Shown here: piece by piece, positions 13,216-24,769 of the stretch
Layout: the number at the start of each line of letters is the position of its first letter
Position numbering within the stretch: the stretch's first letter is position 1
From: Strigops habroptila
Taxonomy: Eukaryota > Chordata > Aves > Psittaciformes > Psittacidae
Reading direction: 5' to 3'
Length of the DNA: 64,000 bases
NCBI RefSeq assembly: GCF_004027225.2
Contig: NC_044282.2
Span: 72,341,787 to 72,405,786, forward strand
Translations under genes and position numbers: made by a program
Notes under the pieces: model-generated
What the model was told of the DNA's origin: nothing
Databases searched by the model: none
The model's input: only the letters and a program-made list of their open reading frames with translations

Positions 13216-13994
13216 TGTGTTAAAGTTACTGCACTTCTGAGAACTTAAAAATCAGCTGCACTGTTTACTTTGGTATTTTGTTTCTTTAAATAACCAAATG
13301 CTCAGTCCATGGTTTTGATGAATGCCCTGCAAAAGGTTGGTGTAATAAGCTATGGTGCTTAGGATTTATCAGAGAGCAAACTCAGAATCCACCTAAGATC
13401 ACTGCTTCTCTCTGTGATCTTTAAAACGCTCCCATGTACTTTTGCAAACCTGTGAATTATACTTTTGTTTTAGGTTGGAAACCAGCAGTTCCTTTCAATT
13501 CCTCAGATGCTGAGGTAGAAAAGAAGGGCCTTGGTGTGTATTTCAGACCACAGATCCCTATGTGAGCATCCCCAGCCCATCCTGAGTAGGTCTGCTACAC
13601 CGCACGGGGATGAGCTGGTTATTTCCATGCTTAGAACAACCTCTCCGGTGAGCTGATGGAGGCATGAAAACCTTCACCTTGTGCTTTGAGAGAGGTGGTA
13701 TCAAGCTGCCCGTGCTCCCAGGGCAAGCAAAGAGGACTTAAACCCCCCTTGGAAAGAAATGGAGAAGTGGAAAAGCCCACAAAGCCACGCGCAGAAAGAC
13801 CATGTTGGCGAGCGCCGATGCGGACATGAGTTGACTTAGTGAGAACCAAATGAGCCCCTTCCTTGCCCTGTGCCCTTGGCTGAGCCTTGCTCCAGGGGCC
13901 CCGCAGAGGCTGAGCCGCAGAGGGGGGCGCTCAGAGGGGTGGCCGGGTCCCCCCCCTGCAGCGGCGATGCCGCTTCTCAAGGCGGAACCAGCGA

Positions 13995-14520
13995 AACCAG
14001 TTATCTGGCAGCAATTTGCATATTTATGGTGCCTCCTGCCGCTCTTCGTGATTGCTTTACAGGCAGGAAAGGTAACAGAGAAATACATAACCCCCTCTAA
14101 AATGGCAAAGAGGCTCCTACGTGCGCAGGGGCTCTGATAGAAGAGCAAGCCCCTGGCAAGAAATCTGTTTACCAAACGATTTTTTGGTCTTAAGAATCGA
14201 AGGCAGTTGTGGTTTTGGTTTTATTAAGTTCTGAGGATGCTCGGTGTGTGCAAACTGCTAGAGACAAGTGCTGATCGTTGCAGGGAAAAATAATTAGCCT
14301 CGTCATATTCGCCGAGTGTCTACGTCGAAGGAAGAGGCAATCCTCGGAGAATGGGAGAAGCATTCAATAGACACTTTAAAAGTCTAGTGTCATGGTACAT
14401 ATATTTTTTAGTCCCACTCATAAGCAGTGTACAAATGTGCAGCGCGGCTTTGAATATAAAAGCTAATTAGGTCTCAATAGAGAATAGTTTCCTTTTTATT
14501 GGCTCCGAGTACAACGGCTG
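13995..14520. promoter_or_regulatory. Candidate regulatory block with octamer word
   Basis: This segment contains an exact octamer ATTTGCAT at 14014-14021, followed by ATTTATGG (a CDX/HOX-like word), and GATA/TTATC words nearby. It continues as AT-rich non-repetitive DNA to about 14520. The surrounding 12.36-16.81 kb holds no supported gene or repeat. Confidence 0.25.
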
Positions 14521-16812
14521 TCTAAGATCCACCTCGGCTCCCAAACGCTTTTGGCCTTCCTCGTAGGATCTGCTGTGTCTGTGTCCCCACACATCCTTAT
14601 GTGTTCAGATACCTTCAGATCTGGGTAGCATGAACCGAGGTGCCAGGAGGTCCATAGTTCACCTCACCCTGCACCAAGGAGCCCTTTGGAGCTGTTCCAG
14701 AGCTGGGATCACAGAGGTCCACATCACTCCAGCCACATCTAGACTAAACTCCCTGCTGCAGTGGGGAACAGCACTTAAATGATAGGGCCAGTATTTACCC
14801 TGCATTTACCTATAGCCCCTGTCACTGTAAAGTCTGAGGGTGGTGTATGTCAGCACAGCGGTCTGTGGATCTCTCCCTCCATGTGTTTACACCTATTTCT
14901 CTCTCTGTCAGCACTCAGATGCTGTGAAACTTAATACGATGGGGCAAATGGAAGTCTGACTCGTGAATACATTCATTTCAGTATGGTAATATCAAACATT
15001 GCACGTATTTCTGATTTCTGTATTTAATTTCCCTTGCTTTTATTTTTTAGATGCCGGGGAATAGTTGCTCGCTGAACAATAGCGTTAGTACAATAACTCC
15101 CCCCAACCCCTGCATTCATACTTAATGCACATCAGCTTTCTATGTAACACCATACAATATACTTGCATGTTATTTTAATTGAGTGAAATCTTATTCACAC
15201 TGGTGGTACAAAGCATTCTTTTCACTGCAGTCAGAATTCGTACTCTACCATAAAAATTATATGTGCTGACAATAACAAACGGTGGCAAAACTATCCGAGC
15301 TGCTCCAAAAAGTGGGCTCTTATCACAGGTTATTCACCACCGCTCCTGCTCCCCCTTGGTACTGTGTCTTTCCATGCAGCTTTGGGCTACATAATCATAT
15401 ATTCTTCCAACTACAGAGAGTTGCATTAAAATATTACTGTGAGCAGTCTAACAATTAAGCTGAACTTTTGCATAGAATAAATATGGCCAAGAAGAAAACC
15501 CACAGTAAAGCTGTAGTTTTTAAATGCAGGGGAAGATCTCTGCTATCTCCACAGTTAATTCCTTTTCATCTTAAATCCTCACACAAACTGTGTCGTGTTC
15601 TGCAAAGCACGTGCATTTCTTCATTGCTAAAGGTAAAAGCTAAACCTAAATGTCACCTGAAACAGCAATGTAAAATGAATATAAAGAATGACCGCTGTGT
15701 ATGTTAAATTTCAGTTTGATGCCTTCGAAGTGACTAAAAGTCAAGCTCTAAAAAACCAACATAATAGATGTTATTTACAAACCTAACAGCACGCTTGAGT
15801 ACATGCTTACTTTAAGCATGGAAGTACAGCTGATGTGCCCAAAAATAAATATGTGCTTAGGAGTTGTGCAGTACCAAAGGCTGAGAAGATTCCTCTACTA
15901 TGGGATATATGGAGCAGGGTTAGAGGAGGAAAATATCCTTTATTATTGCCCTGCCCTTCTCTGCTCTCCCTCACACCAAGCGTGCTGGGAAGATGGAGCT
16001 GTGTTTGGCAGCATCCAAGAAAACAACTAAATCTTTCCTCATCCTTGTAGCAAAACTAATTTCTCTATGGAAATTGGTTCTTTTTTGATTGCTGATATTG
16101 GGTTTCTCAGATTAGTGAGTTATTTTTGTTATTCCGCTTCCTACAAATTGATTGGATTTATTGAGTTGGATTTATTTTTCAAGACAAAATGTTTGCAATT
16201 CCTCCTTTTCCCACCTGACGCATCCAGAGTGGGGCTTCCCAGATTTCCTCATAGGGAGTTTGAGCCCCTTGGATCTAATCTCACGCAGAAGTGTGAAAAG
16301 CTTCTCCTTATGATCCCGAGAAGATCTTGTTCACGAACAGCTGCTGTGCTAAAAGATCAGTAGTGAGCCCACGTATTTCATGTGGTCAGGATCAGACCAA
16401 GCCTGTCCAGCTCTCCTGCCCTCCTTCACTGAGGAGGAGGTACTTTGGAGATGAAGTGTGGCTGTGTGCTGGTGTTGGACGTGCTGCTAGTTTAAACCTT
16501 GGGTTACACACTCTTTGTTCCTGGTTTGCCCCTGCAGGGCTGGGAGCCTGGATTAGCCTTTCCTGTCCGTGCAGCTTGCTCATCGCTTCCAAACTCAGCT
16601 GTCTCTGTGCTGTGGGTGCTGTCTCCCCCAGATACTCCTGACTGGGCTGTAATTCTTTACCTTGTGTTAGCTGGGCATCTCCTCAAACTTAGCAGTTAGT
16701 CAGAATATGAATCAAAAAAGATGTGTCAGTGACCTGTGTTTCTACCGCTCACAGGCTTGAAGATGGAACCTGCTTTGTTAAATGACTCGGGATCTTCACA
16801 ACTCTCTTGTGT

Positions 16813-17103
16813 TTCACAGAATCCCAGACTGGTTTGGGTTGGAAGGGACCTTAAAGCTCATCCAGTTCCAACCCCCTGCCACGGGCAGGGACATCTCACA
16901 CTAGAGCAGGTTGCTCCAAGCCCCTGTGTCCAACCTGGCCTTGAACACTGCCAGGGATGGGGCAGCCACAGCTTCTCTGGGCACCCTGTGCCAGTGCCTC
17001 AGCACCCTCACAGGGAAGAGCTTCTGCCTCAGAGCTCATCTCAGCCTCCCCTCTGGCAGGTTAAAGCCATTCCCCTTTTTCCTATCCCTGAATACCCTTG
17101 TGC
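16813..17103 (-). mobile_element. CR1 LINE 3' fragment, reverse
   Basis: A reverse-oriented CR1 end beginning TCACAGAATCCCAGACTGG and running through GGTTGGAAGGGACCTTAAAG and CACTGCCAGGGATGGGGCAG. It is more diverged toward its 5' part, ending near CCTATCCCTGAATACCCTTG. Confidence 0.9.
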
Positions 17104-20100
17104 CATCACCCGTTTCTGTGAGGCCAAAGAGAGTAGCCCTGATGAATGGGGGCTTTGGATGTGTGGAACATCTTGCTGAGGAGCATCTGGCTTCTCACAG
17201 CGCTTTGCTTCACAACGTCTTGCTCACAATACCCCTGCAGTGAGGGAGCCCCGTGCTGCAGCCTGGCTCGGTCTACAAAACTCTGCCTACAACTGATGGA
17301 GACGCTGCTTTTGAGTTGAGGCATCCAGTGTGGTGTTCCTGCTCTGTAACTGTGGTGAGGTGGGCATGGAGACTGTGGGTCTGGCCCTGTGTGAGCAATC
17401 TGTTTGCTCATGGCCTGTGGCTCATCTTCCTAGCCCTGAGCTTGTCATCGTTTTCTGTTAGGGTCAAGGGAAATTCCAGATCTGCATTTTAACCAACCAT
17501 GTGTCATGTGTGCTTCGGCTTAGTGCGATTTGAAGTGATAAAATCCACCTCTGAGAAGTTTAGAACTAGCGAAAGGTGTTATGGGGAGCAATTCTCAGTA
17601 AACCCCTTTGTAACAGAAAGTGATATTTAAGCTCAGTGTTCAAAGTTGAACAGCTCATCCATTTCAAAGTGATGCCAACGCACATGTGGGACTCACTTCC
17701 ACACATTCTGGGGGGGAAAATAAAGCCCAAGAAGATGGAGAGATTCAGAGAAGCTGTTAGCAAACATAACCAAATGACTAATGCTCTGACCAGTGCATCT
17801 GGTGTATAAAAGCAGTCCCATATCATGAGCTTTAGCTCCCTCCCATTCGAGGCACTTACGATCTTTCTGTCACACATTTAGGACTCTCTTTTAAGATAGA
17901 TTTGAGACATTTCTCATTCACAGTCTCTTACTGATGTATGGGTACATGTAGGTGGGCAAGTGTGGCATGTGTGCACCATGATCTCGGGGTAGCTGTAGCT
18001 TTAACGTGGGTTACCTACATACATGCTGTTCAGTGTGGAGCTTCGGAAGAGCTAGAAGTACCGAATTCATACCCTAGATGTCAGTAAAAGAAAAAAACAT
18101 TAAAACCCATTAAAAATCGTTTTATAAAGGTCTGTGAATGAAGCAATGGGTTAGCCAATTATTCATAAGATAATTCCCTATATGGACTGACAGTTTGAGT
18201 CCCAAGTTTCAGCTCAATCAAATTTACACAGCCCAAGTTATAACCTCTCCAAGATGGGGATTGTAACAGGAGTGCTGACAGACCTTAACTACTGTGCCTC
18301 TTTAGTAACGAAAGCTCAACTGTTCCACTCGTGCAGTGGCTGCTGGTGCTGCTATAATTAAGACTGTATGGATTTGCATTATAGGTCAAGTTCTGGGAGG
18401 TTTGAAATGCAGAGAGTTTAAATCATCTTGGCTTGAAACCTAGGGTGGAAACTGTCAGGGGTGTGTTACGTGTTTACTTACAAAGAGATATATTAAACAT
18501 ATGAAACGACAAATAGCTCAGCAAGTACCAGAGCAGCACAAACCAAAACCAGTTTGGCTGAAATCAAACATTTGATTAAAAATGAGATTTGATGGGCATT
18601 TACTAGTGCCTTCCTCTGCCTGCCCACACACAAGCAGAACTCTTTGTATGCTTCCAAGGACGGGTTTTTTGCCATTTGAAAGTCTGTTTCCTGAGCGCTT
18701 TGTGCCATTTAAAGTCATCCCCACAAAGTCCAGTCAAGGTTCAGGGCTCTGTTGTGCTTGGTGCTGTGCAAGCACAGAGGCAGGCTGAAATCCCTTGCTG
18801 AAACCCATGGGAAAAGCATTCCCAAGTCGAGGGGTTTATTCCGGGTCCTGCCGATAAGGAAATCTTTCACCTGGCACTCAGATGTCTCTGATCCTGCAGG
18901 GACACGAGTAAATGCTTGCAGAATTAAGGGTTTATTTTGAGCCTTTATTAAGAAAGGGAAGGAAAACAATAAGAAAGGGGAAAGGAAAAGCACCGTGCCC
19001 AAGTTTCTCACGCAGGGATACTAATGCACGTAGCACTTCTAGAACATGCAAGCGCTCTGCTCGCTCATGGGAGCCAGCCTGGGGTGAGATAAGAGTTCCA
19101 CCCATGTTGCCTGCGCCTGATTGAGACTATCAAGAGGTGTTGGGGTGGATGTGCCGTTAGGGAACGCAGCCCAGCGCCCCAGAACTGGCAGAATTGGGCA
19201 ATTTGCATTTGGTCCCAATGTTCCGTTCCGAGCTGGCAAGTGAGATTCCTGCTCCGAATGAGTGACAAGTTGGAGCTTCGAAGCAGGAACATTTGCCCAC
19301 CGAAGCTGCGGAACTCACCCACTGCCAAGTCTGCCACTAGATTAGCACAAGCAGGGACTGGTGGACGGTACAAACTGTGTTATGTTCCTATGGGTCCCGC
19401 ATGCCTGCCTTAGAGGGAACAAGGCCACACTTCTCAATTCTAAGCAGTTTTACATCCCTTTCTACAGCAACCTGTAAGCACTTCACGTTGAGGGAGGATC
19501 ACGCGATTTTTTAGGCAGAAAGATGAGGCACCAAGGAAGGGACAAGATACTTTGGGGCAGATTTAAATGGTAAACCAATTTTGACAATGTGAATGCTTCA
19601 CTTGGACACTGCCCTCCTGCTGCAGGTATCAGCCCCTGCCCTGGGGCAGCACAGTGCGATGGGTGCCCACCTCAGCTCTCAGATGCTCCAGGGCATCAGC
19701 TGCTGTCTCTAGGACAGGGAGAGATCGAGGTGGGATGGATCCTCAGCTAACGAAGCAAACTCGCTCTGAGGTTGGCTTCCCCTTGCAGGCAGCCTGAAAA
19801 CCACCACGGCCCTGGTTTCAGTCCATACCTCAGAGTTTTCCCGCATGCAATGGAGATGTGGGGCTACATTTCCTCTGCCTGACTTTGGTCTGGGGCTGGG
19901 AGTCCATCCATAGCCAAAGAGCGGCTGATAAGGTGGCTGGGGGGGGTGACAGCAGCTCAAACCGCTGCAGCAGGACTGCTTGTGGGGCATCCTTGGGCAA
20001 AGAAAGGTTGTGGAGGAGCAGAAAGGGACACAAACGTTTGTGTCAGTCCTCAGAGCCCGATCACTGGGTCATCTTCGGAGCTGGCCTGGGTTTGTTTTCA

Positions 20101-21949
20101 CCTTCCCTGCTTATCTGCCAGTGTTTCTAGGTGTTGGCACCCAGTATTTGAGCATTTCTACCTGGTTTTACCTGCCACATTCACCAGGTTCATTAGAATA
20201 ACCGAGCAAAGTGGCACCATGGTGGCATAGGTATAAAGCTAAAGATACTCTGTGTGTGCGAGCAGTTCTGTTGAAAGCAGAGGGGATGATCCAGGAGGAG
20301 CAGAGCGACGGTGGGGTCCCCGAAGTGCCCTGGCTTCAGCTGCACCCCTGGGCTCTGCCTTTGCCACCGGGGTGAGCTCAGGGGCTGCTCACCCCTGGAC
20401 AAATCGGGACGGTCCCCATGGGGCTGAGCCTGTTCTCCCCATCCCCACTTCTTCCCCTGGGGTGTCCGCTCCTTTTTCTGGGGGTACCGTGTCTTGGGGA
20501 GGGGGGAACCCGGTTCCCCATCCCTGTTTCTGCAGCCCCATCACCCTCCCCATCACCAAGGCAGAGCCTCGGCGCCGGGGCTGAGGCTGTAGCAAACTCC
20601 CTCGCAAGAGCTGTTTGTTGACCACATTCACGTTCCGAGCCCTGAAGCTAAAAGCACTTTACACCATAAAATAAAAGCACTGTCTTTTTTTCTAAAAGGT
20701 TACGTCTGGAGGCCACGCTGCTCATACTTCATACAGAAAACTACTGAAAGGGCTATGAAATCCTCTATGATTTACACTCCCTCTCAGTGCATTAGGATAT
20801 AGATCTACTCGACTCTAAAAATACTGTGGAGTTTCTAACCGACGTGAATATATGTGCATTATTTCAGAAAGTCTGTTAGAAAACTTGTCAACACATTATA
20901 AAGCATAAACCAGGACTTGGCCATTAAATACAGAGATCAGAGACGGAATATATACTGCAGGAAGTACCGGGAAAAGTCCCTTCCATTCAAAAGAGGTCTA
21001 TTAGCTAAAAGTTTACACACAATATACACCAAAGGGTTTAGAGAGAGCCCGTGGACCGTAATTACAAGGCATAAATGGAATCAGCGAGGGCTTTACGGTC
21101 CCCAGCGCAGTTAACTGGGGCTGCCAGAAAATCATCTTAATATTGTCATAATTTATTACCCACCGAAAAGCCACATCAAGGACTGTAAATACAGTTACTT
21201 GGTGTCCACGACCGCTCGTTAAAGCAGCCTCGGTTCCCTTCCCCTAAAAACCCCATCAAATCAAAACCCACCTGCATTATTAATCTGCGGTCATGCCGTG
21301 TTAAAAATGTCTTCTGACTCCTTTTCTTTCCCAAAAGGTTTGTTATCTGCCGCCAATCCCATGGCGCTGGGGGGGGACAGGGACGGGGGGGAGCACAGCA
21401 CCGCTGCCAGCACATTCTAATAGGAATAATTCTCCAGCCAGGATGAAATATTGTAGGGTATTTTTTTTTGTGTTTAAGGCAGCGAGTTTCCATTGAATTC
21501 GAGGCATTTTTACGGTGCTGGAATTAAGGGCATGCTAATGGTAGGAACATCCTCGCTGCCATTCATGAAAGCAGCTGTAAAATTAGCTCCTGACTGTAAG
21601 GTTTTGAGATGCGGTCGGGGAAGTCACCTCTGGAATCTCAAAAGCCGGCGCGATAAGAAACCCGATTTAGTTGTAACTAAGTGCTTAATTTGCTATGATT
21701 TTTTAAAAGCGAATCAATGCAATGTTGCCTGTTATTCCTTGGGAATACCCACGGGCAGGTATTCTGCTGCTGCAGGTTGGCTTCCGAGAGCGCACAACTG
21801 CCTAATGAATTGTAATTCCGAGGACTGTTAACTGCGAACCGCAGAACCTTTCAGGGGTAATAAAGTCATTACTTTTTACACTGCAGCCACCTCGCCAAGC
21901 TTCAGACGTGCTCTCAGCTATAAATCACACCCCGGATCGCTCTCCGGTG
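17104..21949. other. 5' flanking DNA between last upstream CR1 and the CpG island
   Basis: No gene or transposable element was recognised. AT-rich stretches (about 18090-18270, 20640-21170 and 21500-21900) look like conserved noncoding DNA, while 20250-20590 is GC-rich. ORFs here are short and overlapping. Confidence 0.5.
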
Positions 21950-23335
21950 CACACACACCTGCCTGTTTAGACACGGTTCGCCCCGGGAACGTGTGTCCAC
22001 CGGGTACTTCCCGCTTTCCACACGCACCCCTATAGCACCCATGGGTGCACCCGGTGCCACGCCGCGTCCCCGCTGTGTACGGGGAGGGACCGTGAGCCCC
22101 GGCGAAGGGCTGGACCCGTCCCACTCCGGAGCCGCTCGCCCCGGCGGCAGGTCCCCGGTCCCCGCCCGTCCCCTCGGTTCCCGGGCGGTCGCAGCTCCGC
22201 GCTTACAACCTCGGTCACGGTGTCGGGCGGCCGCTGCCCCCCCCCGGCCCCGGCCGGTCTCTCGTCCCGCGGGGCCGCTCCGTTCTCGCCGTCTCCCTCT
22301 CCGGCTCCTCCGTCCTGGGCACGGGTTATCCCCTCGCACTCCCGTCGCAGCCGCACTTTGCTCCAACCGCCCGTTCTCCTCCGGAGCTTATTTCTCTCGC
22401 AACCTGAACCCTCCCCGTTTGCCGGCACCGTCTGCGTCTCTCCGGGCGTTTTCGGCCAAGTTGCAGCCGCCGCATCCTCCCAACTCCAGACACTTCTCGG
22501 TGCCTCCCGCCGCCTCGCCGCACCCCCCCCCCCCCCAGTCCCCCCGCCCTCCCCCGGTGCCAGCCCGCCGCCGCAGCCCCGCGTTTCGCTTTCGTTAAGA
22601 CACCGTGGCTGCGGGCAGGGCTGGGAATGCCGCCGGGGGAAGGAAGGGGGCTCCGGGCCGGCGGGCAGTGGAGAAGCCCGCGGGGGAAGCCGGCGAGGTC
22701 CCACCGCCCCTCTCCTCCTCTGCCCGGCTCCGCTGCGCTCCCGCGGCCGCCAAACTGCGCTCGCTGCTCCTCCCGGGGCAGGCACAGCCTGGCTCGGGGC
22801 CGGGGCCGCTCCCCGCCGAAGTTTCCCGCGGGCCCCGGCCCCCTGCGCCCCGCAGCTCCCCGCGGGGCCGGGCCGCAGCTCCCGGGAGGAGGAGGGGACT
22901 CAGCCGGGCGGGGAAGGGGGGGGTAAGGGAGGGAGCGGGGAAGCCGGGAGCCGGATGGGCCCCCCCTTGCTTTTTGGGTGGTCTCCGGTCCTACCTGGCT
23001 CCCCCCAGCTCTCCCGCCGGCTCGGCGCATCCCGAGGCCAGCCTTGCCCCGCAGCCCTCTGCTCCCGGCTCCGGCTTCACCGAGGCTTTTCCAGCGGGGG
23101 GTGTGTGTGTGTGTGTGCGTGTGCGCGCTCCCTCTTTCTTTTCCTCCCCTCTTTCCCCGCGTGTGCGTGTCCAACCCCCCCCCCCCCCCTTTCCCCTCGC
23201 CCCTCTCCCGCTCCTCCGCGGCCACTCGCGGCTCCGGCCGCCGCCGCCCTCCGGCCCCTCTCGGCAGCGTGCGCCGGGCGGCCGGTGCAAACCCCCCCCC
23301 CCCCATTGCGCCCCCTCCCCTCTCCCCCCTGCGAT

Positions 23336-23519
23336 CACTGTCCATTGGCTTGTCCTGCTCTCTTTTTCATGTCCAGCCCCTGATGAGTGTCCATTGGTGT
23401 TGCCTTCGCCTTCCCTCCTCCCCTCTCCCCGGCTTGCCCTGCCCATGTTTTGTATGTCTCTGTCCATCCAGGCTCCTGACGTTCAAGTTCGCAGGGACGT
23501 CACGTCCGCACTTGAACTT
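23336..23519 (+). promoter_or_regulatory. BCL11A: Putative BCL11A core/proximal promoter
   Basis: This segment has two inverted CCAAT boxes (CCATTGG at 23342-23348 and 23391-23397), 49 bases apart and sharing the longer word TGTCCATTGG. Downstream lie a TGACGTT ATF/CREB-like half site (23477-23483) and a 13-bp palindrome GGACGTCACGTCC (23495-23507). The palindrome is flanked by the inverted words CAAGTTC (23484) and GAACTTG (23514). No TATA box is evident. The position, 320-500 bases before the ATG inside a CpG island, fits a CpG-island promoter. Factor assignments (NF-Y, ATF/CREB) are inferred from motif only. Confidence 0.55.
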
Positions 23520-23550
23520 GCAGCTCAGGGGGGCTTTTGCCATTTTTTTC

Positions 23551-23612
23551 ATCTCTCTCTCTCCTTCTCTCCCTCTCTCTCCCTCTCTCTCTCCTCTTTT
23601 TATTTTTTTTTT
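23551..23612 (+). repeat. CT-rich polypyrimidine tract in BCL11A leader
   Basis: Runs of TCTCTC/CCCTCT followed by T-runs in the probable 5' UTR or promoter. Confidence 0.85.
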
Positions 23613-23627
23613 CCCCTTACCTTCAAC

Positions 23628-23659
<32 letters not shown>

Positions 23660-23663
23660 AAAA
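23628..23663 (+). repeat. A-tract in BCL11A leader
   Basis: Thirty-six bases of A broken by a single G (23647), ending three bases before the uORF 1 ATG. Length may vary between individuals or with sequencing. Confidence 0.9.
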
Positions 23664-23666
23664 GCC

Positions 23667-23720
23667 ATGACTGCTATCCCACAATTCATCTTCCCTGCGC
23701 CATCTTTGTATTATTTCTAA
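23667..23720 (+). CDS. Upstream ORF 1 in BCL11A leader, 17 codons
   Basis: This short ORF encodes MTAIPQFIFPAPSLYYF and ends with TAA, 121 bases before the BCL11A ATG. Its start context is moderate (AAAGCCATGA, G at -3), better than the other two upstream starts. It begins directly after the A-tract and its frame differs from the main frame. I remember a closely similar peptide in the human BCL11A leader, which would suggest selection on the uORF or on the underlying RNA. No function is known to me. The likely role is reducing or conditioning ribosome access to the main start. Whether a peptide is made is unknown. Confidence 0.5.
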   Translation: MTAIPQFIFPAPSLYYF

Positions 23721-23730
23721 TTTATTTTGG

Positions 23731-23802
23731 ATGTCAAAAGACATTGATGAAGATATTTTCTCTGGAGTCTCCTTCCTCTCTAACCCGTCTCTCCCGATGT
23801 GA
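23731..23802 (+). CDS. Upstream ORF 2 in BCL11A leader, 23 codons
   Basis: This ORF begins ATGTCAAAAGAC and ends at TGA (23800-23802), 39 bases before the main ATG. It is in the same frame as BCL11A but is closed by that stop, so it cannot give an N-terminal extension. The start context is poor (T at -3). Its last sense codon is an ATG directly followed by the TGA, which makes a start-stop element. It is listed because it lies inside the probable mRNA leader. Translation is unproven. Confidence 0.3.
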   Translation: MSKDIDEDIFSGVSFLSNPSLPM

Positions 23803-23878
23803 ACCGAGCGACTCACAAGCCACCGAAGCCACCAACCCACCATGTCGCGCCGCAAGCAAGGCAAACCCCAGCACTTAA
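23747..23878 (+). CDS. Upstream ORF 3 overlapping the BCL11A start
   Basis: This 43-codon ORF begins MKIFSLESPSSLTRLSRCEP and ends at TAA at 23876-23878, 37 bases past the first base of the BCL11A ATG and in a different frame. A ribosome using it would bypass the main start, so it would be inhibitory. The context is weak (T at -3), so leaky scanning should be common. The peptide resembles no family I know. Only its position makes it notable. Confidence 0.3.
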   Translation: MKIFSLESPSSLTRLSRCEPSDSQATEATNPPCRAASKANPST

Positions 23879-23896
23879 GCAAACGGGAATTTTCAC
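23842..23896 (+). CDS. BCL11A: BCL11A coding exon 1 (partial CDS)
   Basis: This exon encodes the first 18 residues (MSRRKQGKPQHLSKREFS) plus the first base of codon 19. It is the N-terminal peptide of the zinc-finger transcription factor BCL11A, a nuclear repressor in lymphoid, erythroid and neural development. In this family the basic peptide is known to bind RBBP4 and so recruit NuRD. The start is chosen because the ATG sits in a good context (CCCACCATGT, A at -3) and the peptide matches the BCL11 family start as I remember it. The exon ends at a consensus donor, GTAAGT, at 23897-23902. It continues in phase into the exon at 29419. The ATG is preceded by three upstream ORFs, one of which overlaps it out of frame. 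The paralogue BCL11B shares this motif, but the exon 2 protein identifies BCL11A. Confidence 0.97.
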
Positions 23897-24163
23897 GTAA
23901 GTAATCCGGAGAGCAATTAATTTCATTTGCCTTTCACGGATTTAATTTTTTTTTAATTCGAGAGCGGGAGGGAAACGGGAGAAAAAAAAAGAAAAGAAAA
24001 GGGGAAAAAAAAAAGTGAGAGCGAGTGAGCGACTCGGGGAAAAAATGAACTCAACGCGGCGCGGGGTTCGCGGCATTCCGCTTAATTTCTCCGTCTCTCA
24101 TTTAATCACCTTGATCACTTTTCTTCCCTCTCTGCTCCGTGCCCCTCGCCCGCCGGCGCGCAC

Positions 24164-24197
24164 TCCTTCCCTCCCTCCTTCCCTCCCTCCTTCCCTC
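24164..24197. repeat. CCTTCCCTCCCT simple repeat
   Basis: Nearly three copies of a 12-bp pyrimidine unit early in intron 1. Confidence 0.85.
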
Positions 24198-24734
24198 CGC
24201 CCCGCTCCGCTCCGCTCTCCTCCCGCTCTTTGGCGGCAAGAGCGGGCGGCTCTCGCCCCGGCACCGGGAGCGCGGCGGGTAAGGCTGCAAGCGGGGCAGC
24301 ACCGCTCCAAAGTGGGAACAAATCCCAGCGGGAGCGGCGGACACCGCGGCCGGGCGGGAATGGAGCGCAGCGGAGCGACGGTGGGAGAAAGTCCGGCGGC
24401 CGGAGCCCCGAGTCGCTCCCGCCCGCTCACCCCGTCCCCTCGCCCGCCCCGCAGCACCCTCCGAGCCGCAGCCGAGCCGAGCCGGGCCGGGCCGGCTCCC
24501 CTTTTGTCTCCGCGGTGCCCGTCCCGCCGCTCCCCGCTGGCCGCCGTGCGGGGCTCCGCGCCCCGACCTCGCCCCGCACCCGCCCCGGTTCGGGTTGGGG
24601 CGAGGAGGGGGGAGGCACCGGAGAGCCGAGGAGCCGGGAGCCGTGTAGCGCCGGGAAAAGGGATGGAGGGATTCCCTGCTCGCCCTCGCTTCGCGTTCTC
24701 CCGCTTCTTCGCTTACTATTTTTTGGAAGATTTT

Positions 24735-24735
<1 letters not shown>

Positions 24736-24767
<32 letters not shown>
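24736..24767 (+). repeat. Poly-A run of 32 in intron 1
   Basis: An uninterrupted A32. No LINE or processed-copy sequence and no obvious target-site duplication adjoins it, so it is treated as a homopolymer. Confidence 0.9.

Positions 24768-24769
<2 letters not shown>

Larger units (their letters stand above)
23520..23841 (+). other. BCL11A: BCL11A 5' leader (UTR), start site approximate
   Basis: This is the stretch between the putative promoter and the BCL11A ATG. It begins with a long CT-rich tract (about 23551-23612), then CCCCTTACCTTCAAC, then a 36-base A-tract (23628-23663) broken by one G, then about 180 bases holding three upstream ORFs. The order of these parts resembles the human BCL11A mRNA leader as I remember it. 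The transcription start cannot be read from the sequence. It probably lies within or just upstream of the CT tract. Confidence 0.7.

Noticed and set aside
16736..17179. 147-codon forward ORF
   Set aside because: It lies almost entirely in a reverse CR1 3' end. The same peptide phrases recur in other CR1 copies in the window (for example on the reverse strand at 59073-59468), so it is repeat-derived and not a gene.
22030..23383. Long ORFs on both strands (up to 387 codons) upstream of exon 1
   Set aside because: They are Pro/Arg/Gly/Ser-rich, overlap each other on both strands and coincide with the CpG island, where stops are rare. There are no domains, no conserved texture and no matching gene.
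24736..24767. Poly-A run as the tail of a processed pseudogene or retrotransposon
   Set aside because: No gene-like or LINE sequence precedes it and no target-site duplication is visible.
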